Shown: positions 15,764-24,449 of the stretch, piece after piece
Position numbering within the stretch: position 1 is the stretch's first letter
Layout: each line of letters opens with the position of its first letter
Assembly (NCBI GenBank): GCA_036268405.1
Contig: DATAUF010000002.1
Location: 1-64,000, forward strand
Direction: 5' to 3'
DNA length: 64,000 bases
Source: DASZTV01 sp036268405
GTDB taxonomy: Bacteria; Actinomycetota; Actinomycetes; JAFAQI01
Notes under the pieces: model-generated
What the model was told of the DNA's origin: nothing
Database searches by the model: none
What the model saw: only the letters and a program-made list of their open reading frames with translations
Position numbers and translations under genes: made by a program

Positions 15764-17139
15764 CAGAGCAGCCTGGCCTTCCAGAAGTAGTTGTGCACTC
15801 CGCCCGCGGTGAAGAGCCGGCGAAACGTCACATCAACCCGTGCCCCGACCGCCAACCGCTGCGGGTCCGCGTCGGCGACCTCCAGGGCGCAGCGCCCGCC
15901 GCCGTCGAAGTCGACGACGGCACTGACCAGCGGCGGCGACGGTGAGAAAGCGAGCCGGTCGACGGTGTACGTCGCGATCGTGCCGGTGCGGTTCGCCACC
16001 GAGTACGCCGCCATCGCATCGATCGCGCCGCAGCCCTTGCACACCCGTTCAGGAGGGAGATGCACCATGCCGCAGCTCGTGCAGCGAGAGCCGGTCAGGT
16101 GGAACTTCCACTGCTCGCCGCGGGCGCTCGGCGGCGCCGCCGGGCGATCGGGATCCGGTCGGCGCGGCGCCTCTCGCGTCAGCTGACCTCGCCAGGTGAG
16201 GGAGGTCGGGTACGAGACCGGCGCACCGGCGGCGAGCTGATCGACGACCGGCCGGCTCTGCCTGCGGCCGGCGAGCCGATCGGTCGCGCGCAGCACGAGT
16301 GCGTCGCAGCCATCGACGGCTGAGACGGCGAGGATCGTCTCGCCGGGCTTGGCCTGGTCAAGAACGGCAGCGAGCCCGATGCCAAGATCCGCTGCGCCGC
16401 AGTGCCCGATTGGCGAACCGGTTACCTCGGCGGCGTCCGGGACGAGGGCTTGAGCGCGTTTCGCCACCCCGGTGTTCGGCGAGGTCACAACGGCGTGGTC
16501 GACCCCGGTCAGCCCGGCCGCATCGAGTGCTTGTCGCGCCGCTTGCCGGACGAGCGGCTCGTACGTCTCGAGCCCGAACCGCTCCTCCCATACCTCGGCA
16601 TCGGGTCGGTCCGGAACGCGCCAGCGGTCGAGCAGTTCGGCCGTGAACGACACCACTGCGAGGACGTCGGCGATCGACTCGGCCGGATCACCGAAGAGCA
16701 AGGCGGCTGCGCCGTCGCCGCCGGCTCGTTCGTCCACCGAGCCCGGTTGGCCGATGCGGACGTCGGAGAGCAACGCGAGCCCGCCGCCGGCTAGTGCGGC
16801 ACGTAACGCTGCCGTGCCTGACCGCGCCGAGCCCGCGACATCGGCGGCGAAGCAGTCAGTCGGCAGGCCGAGTGCGGCGTGGATCGCCGCGGCGTTGGTC
16901 TTGTCGAGGTAGGGCGGGGAGGTCGTCGCGAAGTAGATCGCCGAGACCGGCGCCGCGATGTCGGCGCCGAGAACGCGGCGGGCCGCCTCCACGGCCATCG
17001 TCGTCGCGTCTTCGTCGTAGCCGGCGACCACGCGGTCACCGCGACCATTGGCAGCGCCGAGCGCGGTTGCGATGTCCTCGCGCGACAACCGGTGATGGGG
17101 CAGGTACGTCGCATAGCCGACGAGGGCGAATCCGGTCAT
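15763..17139 (-). CDS. HMG-CoA-synthase/KAS III-like domain fused to a DUF35 Zn-ribbon/OB domain, catalytic Cys absent
   Basis: A 458-residue fusion. Residues 1-300 have the HMG-CoA synthase/KAS III fold (VGYATYLPHHRLSREDI at the start, GSPIGHCGAADLGIGL later). The nucleophile position is aligned to DVAGSARSGTAAL, giving Ala105 where DVxxACyGG has Cys. About 320-458 is a DUF35 protein: zinc ribbon CTSCGMVHLPPERVCKGCG then an OB fold. DUF35 proteins are scaffolds for SCP-x-type thiolases. It therefore likely acts as a non-catalytic or altered partner for the downstream thiolase. The ATG overlaps the upstream stop as ATGA. Confidence 0.82.
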   Translation of the reverse strand: MTGFALVGYATYLPHHRLSREDIATALGAANGRGDRVVAGYDEDATTMAVEAARRVLGADIAAPVSAIYFATTSPPYLDKTNAAAIHAALGLPTDCFAADVAGSARSGTAALRAALAGGGLALLSDVRIGQPGSVDERAGGDGAAALLFGDPAESIADVLAVVSFTAELLDRWRVPDRPDAEVWEERFGLETYEPLVRQAARQALDAAGLTGVDHAVVTSPNTGVAKRAQALVPDAAEVTGSPIGHCGAADLGIGLAAVLDQAKPGETILAVSAVDGCDALVLRATDRLAGRRQSRPVVDQLAAGAPVSYPTSLTWRGQLTREAPRRPDPDRPAAPPSARGEQWKFHLTGSRCTSCGMVHLPPERVCKGCGAIDAMAAYSVANRTGTIATYTVDRLAFSPSPPLVSAVVDFDGGGRCALEVADADPQRLAVGARVDVTFRRLFTAGGVHNYFWKARLL

Positions 17140-18347
17140 GCGGCTTCGAACAGGGCGGCGATTCCCTGCCCTCCGCCGATGCACATCGTCTCCAGCGCGT
17201 AGCGGCCGCCACGGCGCCGCAGCTCGTGAAGCATCGTCGTGAGGATCCGTACGCCGGTCGCGCCGATCGGGTGGCCGAGCGAGATGCCGGACCCGTTGAC
17301 GTTGAGTCGTGAGTCGACGTCGCTGAGGGCGACGCCCCAGCCCTGCAGGACCGCGAGCACCTGGACCGCGAACGCCTCGTTGACCTCGATCAGGTCGAGG
17401 TCGTCGAAGCCGATGCCGGTGCGGGCGAACAGCTTGGCCACCGCGGGCACCGGACCGATGCCCATCGTTGCCGGCTCGCAACCGACCGCTGCCCAGTCCC
17501 GCAGGAACCCGATCGGTTCGAGGCCGAGCTCGTCAAGCTTGTCCTCGGCGACCACGAGGCAAGCTGCTGCCGCATCGTTCTGCTGCGCCGCGTTGCCCGC
17601 GGTCACCACCCCGCCACGGGTCATCGGACGGAGTCCGGCGAGGACGTCGAGGGTCGAGTCCGCCCGGACGCCCTCGTCGTGATCGAAGCTCACGGGCTCG
17701 CCCCGGCGCTGTGGCACCTCGACCGCCACCACCTCGGCGTCGAACGCGCCGTCTTTCCAGGCGGCGCTGGCGCGTTCGTGGCTGCGCAGCGCAAAGGCGT
17801 CGGCCGCTTCGCGACTGATCGCGTACTCGCGCGCGAGATTCTCGGCGGTCTCGATCATTCCGGTGATCGGCCCGAACCGCCATTCGGGCTGCGAGAGCTG
17901 CCGGCCGCGTTCGAGCCGGTCGTAGAGCGTCACGTTGCCCGAGCGGCTGCCCCACCGGGCCGTCGTCGAGACGTACTCGATGTTGCTCATGCTCTCGACG
18001 CCACCCGCGATGACCATGTCGGCGGCACCGGTCTGCACCATCATCGCGGCGGTGATGACGGCCTGAAGTCCGCCGCCACAGCGTCGGTCGATCTGCAAAC
18101 CGGGCACCGCGATGGGCAGACCTGCGTGCAGCGCGGCCCACCGTCCGATGCACGGCGCCTCGGAGTTGGCGTACGACTGGGCGATCACGACGTCGTCGAT
18201 CCGCTCGGGGTCGGCGCCGGATGCTTCCACGACCGCGCTGATCACCCGGGCGGCGAGGTCGGCCGCCGGCACCGGTCGCAACGTGCCGCCGAAGCTGCCG
18301 ACCGCGGTACGCCGGGGTGCGACGATCGCCGCACGGCCGGCGCTCAC
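17136..18347 (-). CDS. Acetyl-CoA acyltransferase (thiolase II family)
   Basis: A 403-residue thiolase with all canonical residues: C90 in IDRRCGGGLQAV, the NEAFA loop, His in GHPIGATG and the second Cys in CIGGGQG. It should cleave 3-oxoacyl-CoA to acetyl- or propionyl-CoA plus a shortened acyl-CoA. The GTG at 18347 is chosen because it overlaps the upstream stop as GTGA and gives the normal N terminus SAGRAAIVAPRRT. It lies in the middle of the seven-gene leftward operon. Confidence 0.9.
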   Translation of the reverse strand: MSAGRAAIVAPRRTAVGSFGGTLRPVPAADLAARVISAVVEASGADPERIDDVVIAQSYANSEAPCIGRWAALHAGLPIAVPGLQIDRRCGGGLQAVITAAMMVQTGAADMVIAGGVESMSNIEYVSTTARWGSRSGNVTLYDRLERGRQLSQPEWRFGPITGMIETAENLAREYAISREAADAFALRSHERASAAWKDGAFDAEVVAVEVPQRRGEPVSFDHDEGVRADSTLDVLAGLRPMTRGGVVTAGNAAQQNDAAAACLVVAEDKLDELGLEPIGFLRDWAAVGCEPATMGIGPVPAVAKLFARTGIGFDDLDLIEVNEAFAVQVLAVLQGWGVALSDVDSRLNVNGSGISLGHPIGATGVRILTTMLHELRRRGGRYALETMCIGGGQGIAALFEAA

Positions 18348-18568
18348 GATTCGTCTCGCCAGCGGTCCGAGCCGGGGTCGAGCAGCTTCGCGAGGTTCCC
18401 GTCCTTGAGCCACACGACCGTCTCGAGCTCGAGTGCGTCGAGATAGCGGACCCGACCGGTGCGGGTGTCCTCGAGCCGCAGCCGGGGGCCGTTCGCGTCG
18501 ACATCGATGGCGACCGACACCGATGCGAACTCACTGTCGACGACGCCCGGCAGCGCGCCGCCAGTCAA
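18344..18568 (-). CDS. Small protein of unknown function in the Rieske operon
   Basis: A 74-residue acidic protein I do not recognise. It reads as a short beta-rich module (VAIDVDANGPRLRLEDTRTGRVRYLDALELETVVWL) with a charged C-terminal tail. There are no cysteines, signal peptide or membrane segment. It begins with TTG overlapping the beta-subunit stop as TTGA and ends overlapping the thiolase start as GTGA. This two-sided coupling makes it a real gene. It may be an accessory subunit of the oxygenase or the thiolase, but that is guesswork. Confidence 0.7.
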   Translation of the reverse strand: MTGGALPGVVDSEFASVSVAIDVDANGPRLRLEDTRTGRVRYLDALELETVVWLKDGNLAKLLDPGSDRWRDES

Positions 18569-19077
18569 ATCAGGAAGCCCAACGTCGCGAGTGGCTTGTC
18601 GAGCCCGACCAGCACGACCTTCTTATACGCCAGCCGGATCTCGCCATCGACGGCCCGCAGCCGGTACGTCGTGCGTCCACCCCATAGCTCGCTGCCACGG
18701 GCCTTGGACTCGAAGAGCAGGAAGTTCGCCGCCACCTCGACCTCCGCCGTTGCGGGATCCTCGCCGATCACCTCGACGTTGGAGATCACTCGGCGCAGTT
18801 GTGACGCGGGCGCTTGTGCATAGCGCTTGCCCGTGCGCAGCTGCTTGAGCCTGGTCGAGATGCGGCTGCGGTTGTCGAAGATCACCGAGACCGTGGTGTT
18901 GGGGTCGCTGTCGGGATCGTCGGCGGGCACCCAATAGATCGCGTCGTCGGTCCACAACGACTCCCACGCGTCGTAGTCCGACTCGTCGGCATGCCGCGCC
19001 TCGCGGTAGAGGAACTGCTCGATCCGATCCCGCGTGAACGTCGGATGGTCAGTGGCGGGCGGTGCGCTGCTGATCAT
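18565..19077 (-). CDS. Rieske oxygenase beta (small) subunit
   Basis: A 170-residue protein of the aromatic-ring-hydroxylating dioxygenase beta family (cystatin-like fold): RDRIEQFLYREARHADESDYDAWESLWTDDAIYWVPA, the core SVIFDNRSRISTRLKQLRTGKRYAQ and a C-terminal RLAYKKVVLVG. Beta subunits are structural partners of the alpha subunit in an alpha3beta3 oxygenase. It overlaps the alpha gene as ATGA and the next small gene as TTGA. Confidence 0.9.
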   Translation of the reverse strand: MISSAPPATDHPTFTRDRIEQFLYREARHADESDYDAWESLWTDDAIYWVPADDPDSDPNTTVSVIFDNRSRISTRLKQLRTGKRYAQAPASQLRRVISNVEVIGEDPATAEVEVAANFLLFESKARGSELWGGRTTYRLRAVDGEIRLAYKKVVLVGLDKPLATLGFLI

Positions 19078-20345
19078 GAGGCATCCATCAACGCTCGGTA
19101 GTGAGACCAGAAACCGCGCATGCCGACCTCGTCGGTCGCGCCGCCGATGGTGAACCCGTCGTCGTCGACGCTTTCGCGGTTGGTGCCCCGACTCACCTCG
19201 AGCCATTCCGGGGATCGGGCCGCGACGCCGCGCTGGTTGCGCTCGTACATCTCGGTGTCGTCGGCAAGCAACATTCCGGCTGGTCCGACCGACCCTATCG
19301 ACTGAGAGAGCATCCTGCGGTTGAGCTCTCCCGAGCCGGTCAGCTGCACGGCCGTCGAGTACTGCACGCAGTCGTCGACCGCGACCGGCTGGATGTTGAA
19401 AACCTGGATCTCGGCGACGAAGAGGTTCGGAAAGATCATGACGTGCGGGCCGCCCTCGATCATGATTCGCTCGGCGTCCTCGCCGTAGGCCGCGCGCATT
19501 GCGGCCGCATACTCCGGCACCCGTTCCGGCGTCGTCCCGAACCATCGCATCGGCTCGGCATAGTTGCGAAACTCCGGGCGCAGGTCGTTCTCGCTGTGTC
19601 CGTTGCCGAGGTTTCGGGTGACCGCGGTCGACTTCTCGCTGTAGAGCGCACCGATCGGGCTGCCTGTCACGCCAAAGATCGAGGCGTGGACGAACTGCGG
19701 GTGATAGCCGTCGGTCTCGTTCTCGGCGAGCAGCTTCCAGTTGGCCTGCGTGCGGTGCTTGAGCCACCCGGCGGTCAGCTCCACCTTGCCCACCGGCGAT
19801 AGCCGGGCAAGCCGGTCGAGCTCGCCAGCCGCGGCGCCGAGGTGATCGATCAGTGAGGGTCCGTCGGTGGCAAAGCTGCCGAACACGAATCCCTGGTACG
19901 ACGCGACGCGCGGCACAGACGCCATGCGCAGGTCCAGCTTGCCCTTGCCGCCGTAGCCCTGGTGGTAGGGGTAGCCGAGCAGCTCGCCGGTGTTGCGGTA
20001 GGTCCAGCCGTGATATGGGCAACGGAACGACTTGGAGTTGCCCTTGGCCGAATCGCACACCTGGTTGCCGCGATGCGCGCAGCGGTTGAGCAGCAGGTGG
20101 ACCTGTCTGTCGCTGTCTCGGGTCATGATCACGTCTTGCGTTCCGAGTGTTTTTCGGACGTAGTCGCCGGGCTCGCCGACCTCGCTGTCGTGGCCCACGA
20201 ACACCCAGGTGGTATGCCAGATCTTCGCGAGTTCCTCAGTGAAGATCTCCGGGTTCGTGTAGAGCGACCCGTGCACCTGGCGCGGCCGGATGAGTTGGTC
20301 GAACCGGCTCGGCGCGGTCGTTGCGGGTTCGAGGAGTTCGGTCAC
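19074..20345 (-). CDS. Rieske non-heme iron oxygenase alpha subunit
   Basis: A 423-residue alpha subunit. The Rieske [2Fe-2S] ligands are C89-x-H91 and C109-x2-H112 (CAHRGNQVC, CPYHGW). The mononuclear iron site has H215 and H220 in DGYHPQFVH, with D212 as the bridge residue to the neighbouring Rieske centre. It hydroxylates an aromatic or related ring acid using electrons from a reductase. No reductase is encoded in the window. The ferredoxin at 14351 could help but is a different cluster type. GTG start with GGGAG 7 bases before. It is first in a seven-gene operon. Substrate unknown; the benzoate/terephthalate-type clade is possible. Confidence 0.9.
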   Translation of the reverse strand: MTELLEPATTAPSRFDQLIRPRQVHGSLYTNPEIFTEELAKIWHTTWVFVGHDSEVGEPGDYVRKTLGTQDVIMTRDSDRQVHLLLNRCAHRGNQVCDSAKGNSKSFRCPYHGWTYRNTGELLGYPYHQGYGGKGKLDLRMASVPRVASYQGFVFGSFATDGPSLIDHLGAAAGELDRLARLSPVGKVELTAGWLKHRTQANWKLLAENETDGYHPQFVHASIFGVTGSPIGALYSEKSTAVTRNLGNGHSENDLRPEFRNYAEPMRWFGTTPERVPEYAAAMRAAYGEDAERIMIEGGPHVMIFPNLFVAEIQVFNIQPVAVDDCVQYSTAVQLTGSGELNRRMLSQSIGSVGPAGMLLADDTEMYERNQRGVAARSPEWLEVSRGTNRESVDDDGFTIGGATDEVGMRGFWSHYRALMDAS

Positions 20346-20361
20346 TGCGGGCTCCCTGCTC

Positions 20362-20379
20362 TTTTAATAGGGATTAGAA
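20362..20379 (-). promoter_or_regulatory. Shared motif, site 2 (Rieske operon)
   Basis: TTCTAATC-CCTAT-TAAAA on the minus strand, 17-34 bases before the Rieske alpha GTG. It is the clearest copy of the recurring motif. It sits where the operon promoter should be. Confidence 0.6.
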
Positions 20380-20406
20380 TAAGGCGGCGTCCGGTCGCTG
20401 GCAAGG

Positions 20407-22020
20407 TCAGGGCAGGTCGGGACATTCGTCGCGGTCCAGCAGGTCAGCGAGACGGAACTTCTGCACCTTGCCGGTCGGGGTTCGAGGCAAGGCGTCGAGC
20501 CGATACCAATCCGATGGCGTCTTGTGTGGGGCGAGATGGCTCCGACAGTGCGCGGTCAACCGCTCGGCGATCCCGGGCGCGGCGTCGCCGACCGGCGTGA
20601 CGATGGCGACGACTCGTTCGCCGAGCCGCTCGTCCGCGATGCCGACCACGGCGGCGTCGGCGACCTCGGGATGGGAGAGCAGGCAGGCTTCGATCTCGAC
20701 GGGGGAGACATTCTCGCCCCCGCGGATGATCAGCTCTTTGAGTCGTCCGGTCAGCGTGATGTAGCCCGCAGCGTCCATCGACCCAAGATCGCCGGTGTGG
20801 ACGAACCCGTCAGCGTCCACCGTTGCAGCGGTGGCCTGCGGGTCGTCGAGGTAGCAGATCAGCTGCTGGTAGCCGCGGGCGCAGATCTCGCCCGGTACTC
20901 CGAGCGGCTGCACGGCACCGGTCGCCGGATTCAAGATCGCGCAGTCCACGTGAGGAAGCGGCCGGCCAACGGTGTGCAGGTGTTCGCGATGCGGATCGCC
21001 GGGTCGAGTGGCGGTCAGCACCGGCGCGAGCTCGGTCTGCCCGAACACGTTGATGACGGACGCACCGAAGGTCCGCTCGGCGGCCTCGACCATCGCCGGT
21101 GGCACGACGGACGCGCCACCGAGGATGGTGTGCAGCTGCGGCGCCGGCTCGTTCGACGCGGCCTGTGCGGCGAGCACTGCGCCGAGGATCGTGGGCACGT
21201 AGAACAGCACGTCGGCCTGCTCATCGCGCAGCGTCGCGAGAACGCTGACCGGCTCGAACTGCTCGACGAGCACCGCAGTGCCTGCGACCCACAGCGGTCC
21301 CAGCGTCGAGATGACGCAGCCGGCGGTATGGAACATCGGCAGCGGGTTGACCGCAGTTGCACCGTGCGGGACGCCGACCGCCTCCAACGTCAGCTTCGCG
21401 ACGTTGACCAGTGAGCGGTGGCGTAGCAGTACGCCTTTCGGATTGCCGGTTGTGCCCGACGTGTACTGCAGCATCACCGCCGCATCGGGGTCAGTCGGTG
21501 ACCGCACGTCGAGCGAAGGGTCGATGCCGGCGGCTTGCCAGCGGTCAGCCTCGCTCAGGCTGATCACGGTGCGCAGCGCCGGGCAGTCGCGACGTACTTC
21601 TGCCGCGACGCCTGCCATGTCGTAGTCACGGCTCCGGTCGGCATGGACCAGTACGACGGCCTTGGAGTGGGTCAGCGCGTAGGTCAGCTCGGCCCCCCGC
21701 AACGCGGGGTTGATTGCGACGAGTACGACGCCGCTGAGTGCGGCGCCGTACTGGAGCACTGGCCATTCCACGACGTTGGGTGCCCACACCGCGACTGGCT
21801 CGCCGGGCTCGGTAAGCGCGGCGAGCGCGCTTGCCACCCGCTGCGCGCGCTCATAGAGCTCGCGGTAGGTCAGCCGGACAACGGAGCCGGTGCCGTGTTC
21901 GGTCCCGACCAATGCGGGCGCGTCGGGCTGGGTCGAAGCCCGCTCGGCGAGCAGGCCGCCGACCGTGAAATCGACGAGCGGCGCGCGCTCGTCCTTCGGC
22001 CAGAACGACGTCGTCAGCAC
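20407..22020 (-). CDS. Acyl-CoA synthetase (AMP-forming)
   Basis: A 537-residue ANL-family ligase. The AMP-binding P-loop is MLQYTSGTTGNPKGVLL, the A5 motif NVFGQTELAP, then the GDLG and GRLKELIIRGGENVSP hinge, and the catalytic lysine in PRTPTGKVQKF. It activates a carboxylic acid to its CoA ester. The GTG start overlaps the hydratase stop as TAGTG. It is the last gene of a four-gene leftward operon with three crotonases, so it probably primes the same acid those enzymes process. Confidence 0.9.
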   Translation of the reverse strand: MLTTSFWPKDERAPLVDFTVGGLLAERASTQPDAPALVGTEHGTGSVVRLTYRELYERAQRVASALAALTEPGEPVAVWAPNVVEWPVLQYGAALSGVVLVAINPALRGAELTYALTHSKAVVLVHADRSRDYDMAGVAAEVRRDCPALRTVISLSEADRWQAAGIDPSLDVRSPTDPDAAVMLQYTSGTTGNPKGVLLRHRSLVNVAKLTLEAVGVPHGATAVNPLPMFHTAGCVISTLGPLWVAGTAVLVEQFEPVSVLATLRDEQADVLFYVPTILGAVLAAQAASNEPAPQLHTILGGASVVPPAMVEAAERTFGASVINVFGQTELAPVLTATRPGDPHREHLHTVGRPLPHVDCAILNPATGAVQPLGVPGEICARGYQQLICYLDDPQATAATVDADGFVHTGDLGSMDAAGYITLTGRLKELIIRGGENVSPVEIEACLLSHPEVADAAVVGIADERLGERVVAIVTPVGDAAPGIAERLTAHCRSHLAPHKTPSDWYRLDALPRTPTGKVQKFRLADLLDRDECPDLP

Positions 22021-22805
22021 TATTGGCCCCGAAACTGCGGGGTACGACGGGCCGCAAACGCTGCGACGCCCTCGGCGAAGTCGGCGGTGTCGAACAGTCG
22101 AGCCTGGGTCTCGACCTCGTGATCGAGGATCTCGAACCGGTCAGTGGCCGCCTGCGACAGCAGGGACTTGATCGCGGCCAAGGCGAGCGGCGGGCCGGCC
22201 GCGAGCCGGTGGGCGTCGGCGAGTGCGCTGGTCAAGGCGCTTCCGGGCTCGACCAGGGAATCGATCAGCCCAATCTCGAACGCCGCCGTTGCGGCGATCC
22301 GGCCGGGCAGCATCAACATCTGCTTCGCGGCGGCCTGCCCCAACCGGGCGGGGAGCGTGGCGAAGATGCCCATGTCACCGGCCAGACCGACGTTGGCGAA
22401 TGCCGCACCGAACTGCGCGTCGGTCGCCGAGACGATGCGGTCGCACGCCAGCGCGAGCGACAGGCCGGCGCCGAGCGCGAAACCTTCGACGGCGGCGACG
22501 ACCGGTGTGCCGCCGGTCCAAATCGCCCGCACCACTCGCTGCGCCGCCTCGGCCCGCGGGCGGGTGAGCTCGGGCGCCTGACGTTCCATCGTGGAGATGT
22601 CACCGCCGGCGCAGAACGTGCCGCCCGCTCCCGTGATGACGATCGCGCGGACCGCGGTGTCGGCCATGGCGGCCTCGAGGTGTTCGGCGAGCTCCACCCT
22701 CAGCGGCAAGTCGATCGCGTTCTTGACCTTGGGCCGGTTGAGCGTCAGGACTCGCACCGGCCCGTCGTCGCGCGTCAGGACTGTCGGCTCGCCCGCGTCG
22801 GTCAT
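22020..22805 (-). CDS. Enoyl-CoA hydratase/isomerase family protein (copy 1)
   Basis: A 261-residue crotonase. Oxyanion-hole segments are FCAGGDIS and EGFALGAGLSLALACD. In the second catalytic region the sequence is AFANVGLAGDMGIFATL. The usual PE Glu is missing, while an Asp follows as in isomerase or PaaG-like members. It may isomerise or hydrate an unsaturated acyl-CoA. It sits 3 bases downstream of another crotonase and overlaps the CoA ligase. Confidence 0.86.
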   Translation of the reverse strand: MTDAGEPTVLTRDDGPVRVLTLNRPKVKNAIDLPLRVELAEHLEAAMADTAVRAIVITGAGGTFCAGGDISTMERQAPELTRPRAEAAQRVVRAIWTGGTPVVAAVEGFALGAGLSLALACDRIVSATDAQFGAAFANVGLAGDMGIFATLPARLGQAAAKQMLMLPGRIAATAAFEIGLIDSLVEPGSALTSALADAHRLAAGPPLALAAIKSLLSQAATDRFEILDHEVETQARLFDTADFAEGVAAFAARRTPQFRGQ

Positions 22806-22808
22806 CGG

Positions 22809-23618
22809 TTAGCGGCCGGTGAAGGTCGCGGCGCGCCGCTCGATGACAGCGTTGAGACCTTCGAGCGAGTCAGCGGTGCCCGACAGCTCAGAGACTGTCC
22901 GGGCCTCCTCGGGCAGTCGATCCTCGACCGACGCGCCGACGCCACCCCACAACAGTCGCTTGGTCGCGGCGAGCGCGAGCGGCGCCGACGCGGCGAGTGA
23001 TTCGGCGAGGGCGTCGACACTCGCCGCGAGCTGGTCATCGGGGACCACCTGGGTGACGATGCCGAGGTCGAGGGCTTCACGCGCGGTGAGGGTCGGGTTG
23101 GTCAGCAGCAAGCGGGCGGCCTGTCGCAGCCCGACGATCTGGGTGAGCGTGACCGTCGTCCCTGCATCGGGCGCCATCCCGACCCGTACGGCGCCGGAGA
23201 ACAGCTTCGCCGACTCTGCGGCCACGACGAGATCGGACGCGCACACCAGCCCGAAGCCGCCGCCGCCGGCGGCGTACCCGTGGACCGCCGCGATGACAGG
23301 CGCGCGCAGGTGAATCAGTGCTGCTGTCGCGAGCTGCAGCCAAGCGGTCGCCTCGCGCAGGTAGTCGGGCAGCTGCTCACCCTTGGAGGCGAACGTCTTG
23401 ACGTCACCGCCGGCACAGAAGTTCTTGCCCTCGCCGGACAGCACGACGACCCGTACCCGTGGCTCACCGTGACATCGCAGGATCGCGGCATGCAGTGCCT
23501 GGAGCAGCTCAACATTCATCCCGTTGGACGCTTCGGGGCGGTTGAGCCGGAGTCGCGCGATGCCGGAAGGCCCGAGATCGAGGAGGACGGCGCCGTTGTC
23601 GATGAGTGCCTCGGACAC
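22809..23618 (-). CDS. Enoyl-CoA hydratase/isomerase family protein (copy 2, PaaG-like)
   Basis: A 269-residue crotonase. The oxyanion hole is formed by FCAGGDVKTF and HGYAAGGGGFGLVCASD. The second site reads AVRVGMAPDAGTTVTL, whose PDAG resembles PaaG/PaaB-type isomerases rather than the Glu of standard hydratases. A GTG start at 23618 is favoured by a GGGAG seven bases before it and by its position just after the upstream stop. It is the third of the four leftward genes by position, and one of three different crotonases in a row. Confidence 0.86.
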   Translation of the reverse strand: MSEALIDNGAVLLDLGPSGIARLRLNRPEASNGMNVELLQALHAAILRCHGEPRVRVVVLSGEGKNFCAGGDVKTFASKGEQLPDYLREATAWLQLATAALIHLRAPVIAAVHGYAAGGGGFGLVCASDLVVAAESAKLFSGAVRVGMAPDAGTTVTLTQIVGLRQAARLLLTNPTLTAREALDLGIVTQVVPDDQLAASVDALAESLAASAPLALAATKRLLWGGVGASVEDRLPEEARTVSELSGTADSLEGLNAVIERRAATFTGR

Positions 23619-23619
23619 G

Positions 23620-24387
23620 TCAGGTCTCCCTCGTCTTGAATGCCGCAACCGCGGCGGTGCCGGCGTCGCCCATGATGAACTCGACAACGGCGGTTCGTTC
23701 GGCCGCGAGTCCGGCTGCCAGCGGTAGCTCCGATCCGTCGTAGACGAGCTGCTTGATTCGACCCGCCGCGGCTCGGCTCGCGGCCGCGAGCCGGTCGACG
23801 AACGCGGTGGCCTCGGCCTCGAAGTCCGCGGCGGCCAGGCTTCGGTAGGCCAGCCCCCACTCCGCCGCCTGGGCACCCGTCAACCGCTCGCCACTGAGAA
23901 TGACGCCGAGTGCCCGCTGCCGCCCGACCAGCCGCGCCAGGCGTTGCGTGCTGCCACCGCCAGGGATCCAGCCGAAGTTCGCGTGGTTGTCGGCGAGCTT
24001 CGCCTCGTCGCGAACCAGCGCGATGTCGCAGGCGAGCGCGAGCTCGAAGCCGCCCGCCATGGCGTAACCCTCGACGAGGGCGACGACCGGAACTGCGAGG
24101 CCGCCGATCGCTTCGCAGGCACGGCCAAAGTTCTCGAACAGCGGCTTGAGCTCGGCGTGTCCGGCTGCGATGAGGCGTTCGACCTCACCGAAGTCACCGC
24201 CGACCGAGAAGTTTCCGCCGGCCCCCCGGATGGTGATCACGTTGATTGCCGGGTCGGCGCCGAGGCTGACGAGCGCGTCGTGCAGCTGTGCGCCGAGCTC
24301 GACCGTGACGGCGTTCATCGCCTCCGGCCGGTTGAGCACGATCCGTCCGATCGCGCCGTCGCGTTCGACCAGGACGACCGGCTTCAC
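23620..24387 (-). CDS. Enoyl-CoA hydratase/isomerase family protein (copy 3)
   Basis: A 255-residue crotonase. The first oxyanion segment is FSVGGDFGEVE, the second EGYAMAGGFELALACD. The site-two segment HANFGWIPGGGSTQRL keeps the PGGG loop but has Ala at the Glu164 position of rat hydratase. GTG 24387 has AAGAGG 5 bases upstream. GTG 24393 is an alternative. It is the first gene of the leftward hydratase-ligase operon and is divergent from an SDR across a 62-bp region with a shared motif. Confidence 0.85.
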   Translation of the reverse strand: MKPVVLVERDGAIGRIVLNRPEAMNAVTVELGAQLHDALVSLGADPAINVITIRGAGGNFSVGGDFGEVERLIAAGHAELKPLFENFGRACEAIGGLAVPVVALVEGYAMAGGFELALACDIALVRDEAKLADNHANFGWIPGGGSTQRLARLVGRQRALGVILSGERLTGAQAAEWGLAYRSLAAADFEAEATAFVDRLAAASRAAAGRIKQLVYDGSELPLAAGLAAERTAVVEFIMGDAGTAAVAAFKTRET

Positions 24388-24411
24388 GACCACCTCTTGG
24401 CAAGATAGAGT

Positions 24412-24429
24412 TTCGAATCGAGGATAAAA
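24412..24429 (+). promoter_or_regulatory. Shared motif, site 3 (divergent hydratase/SDR)
   Basis: TTCGAATC-GAGGA-TAAAA lies between the two divergent starts, reading toward the SDR. The same pattern is seen at 20362-20379 and 33798-33815. TAAAAT (24425-24430) could be the -10 box of the SDR. Confidence 0.5.
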
Positions 24430-24449
24430 TACCAGCAGGGAGCGGCGGA

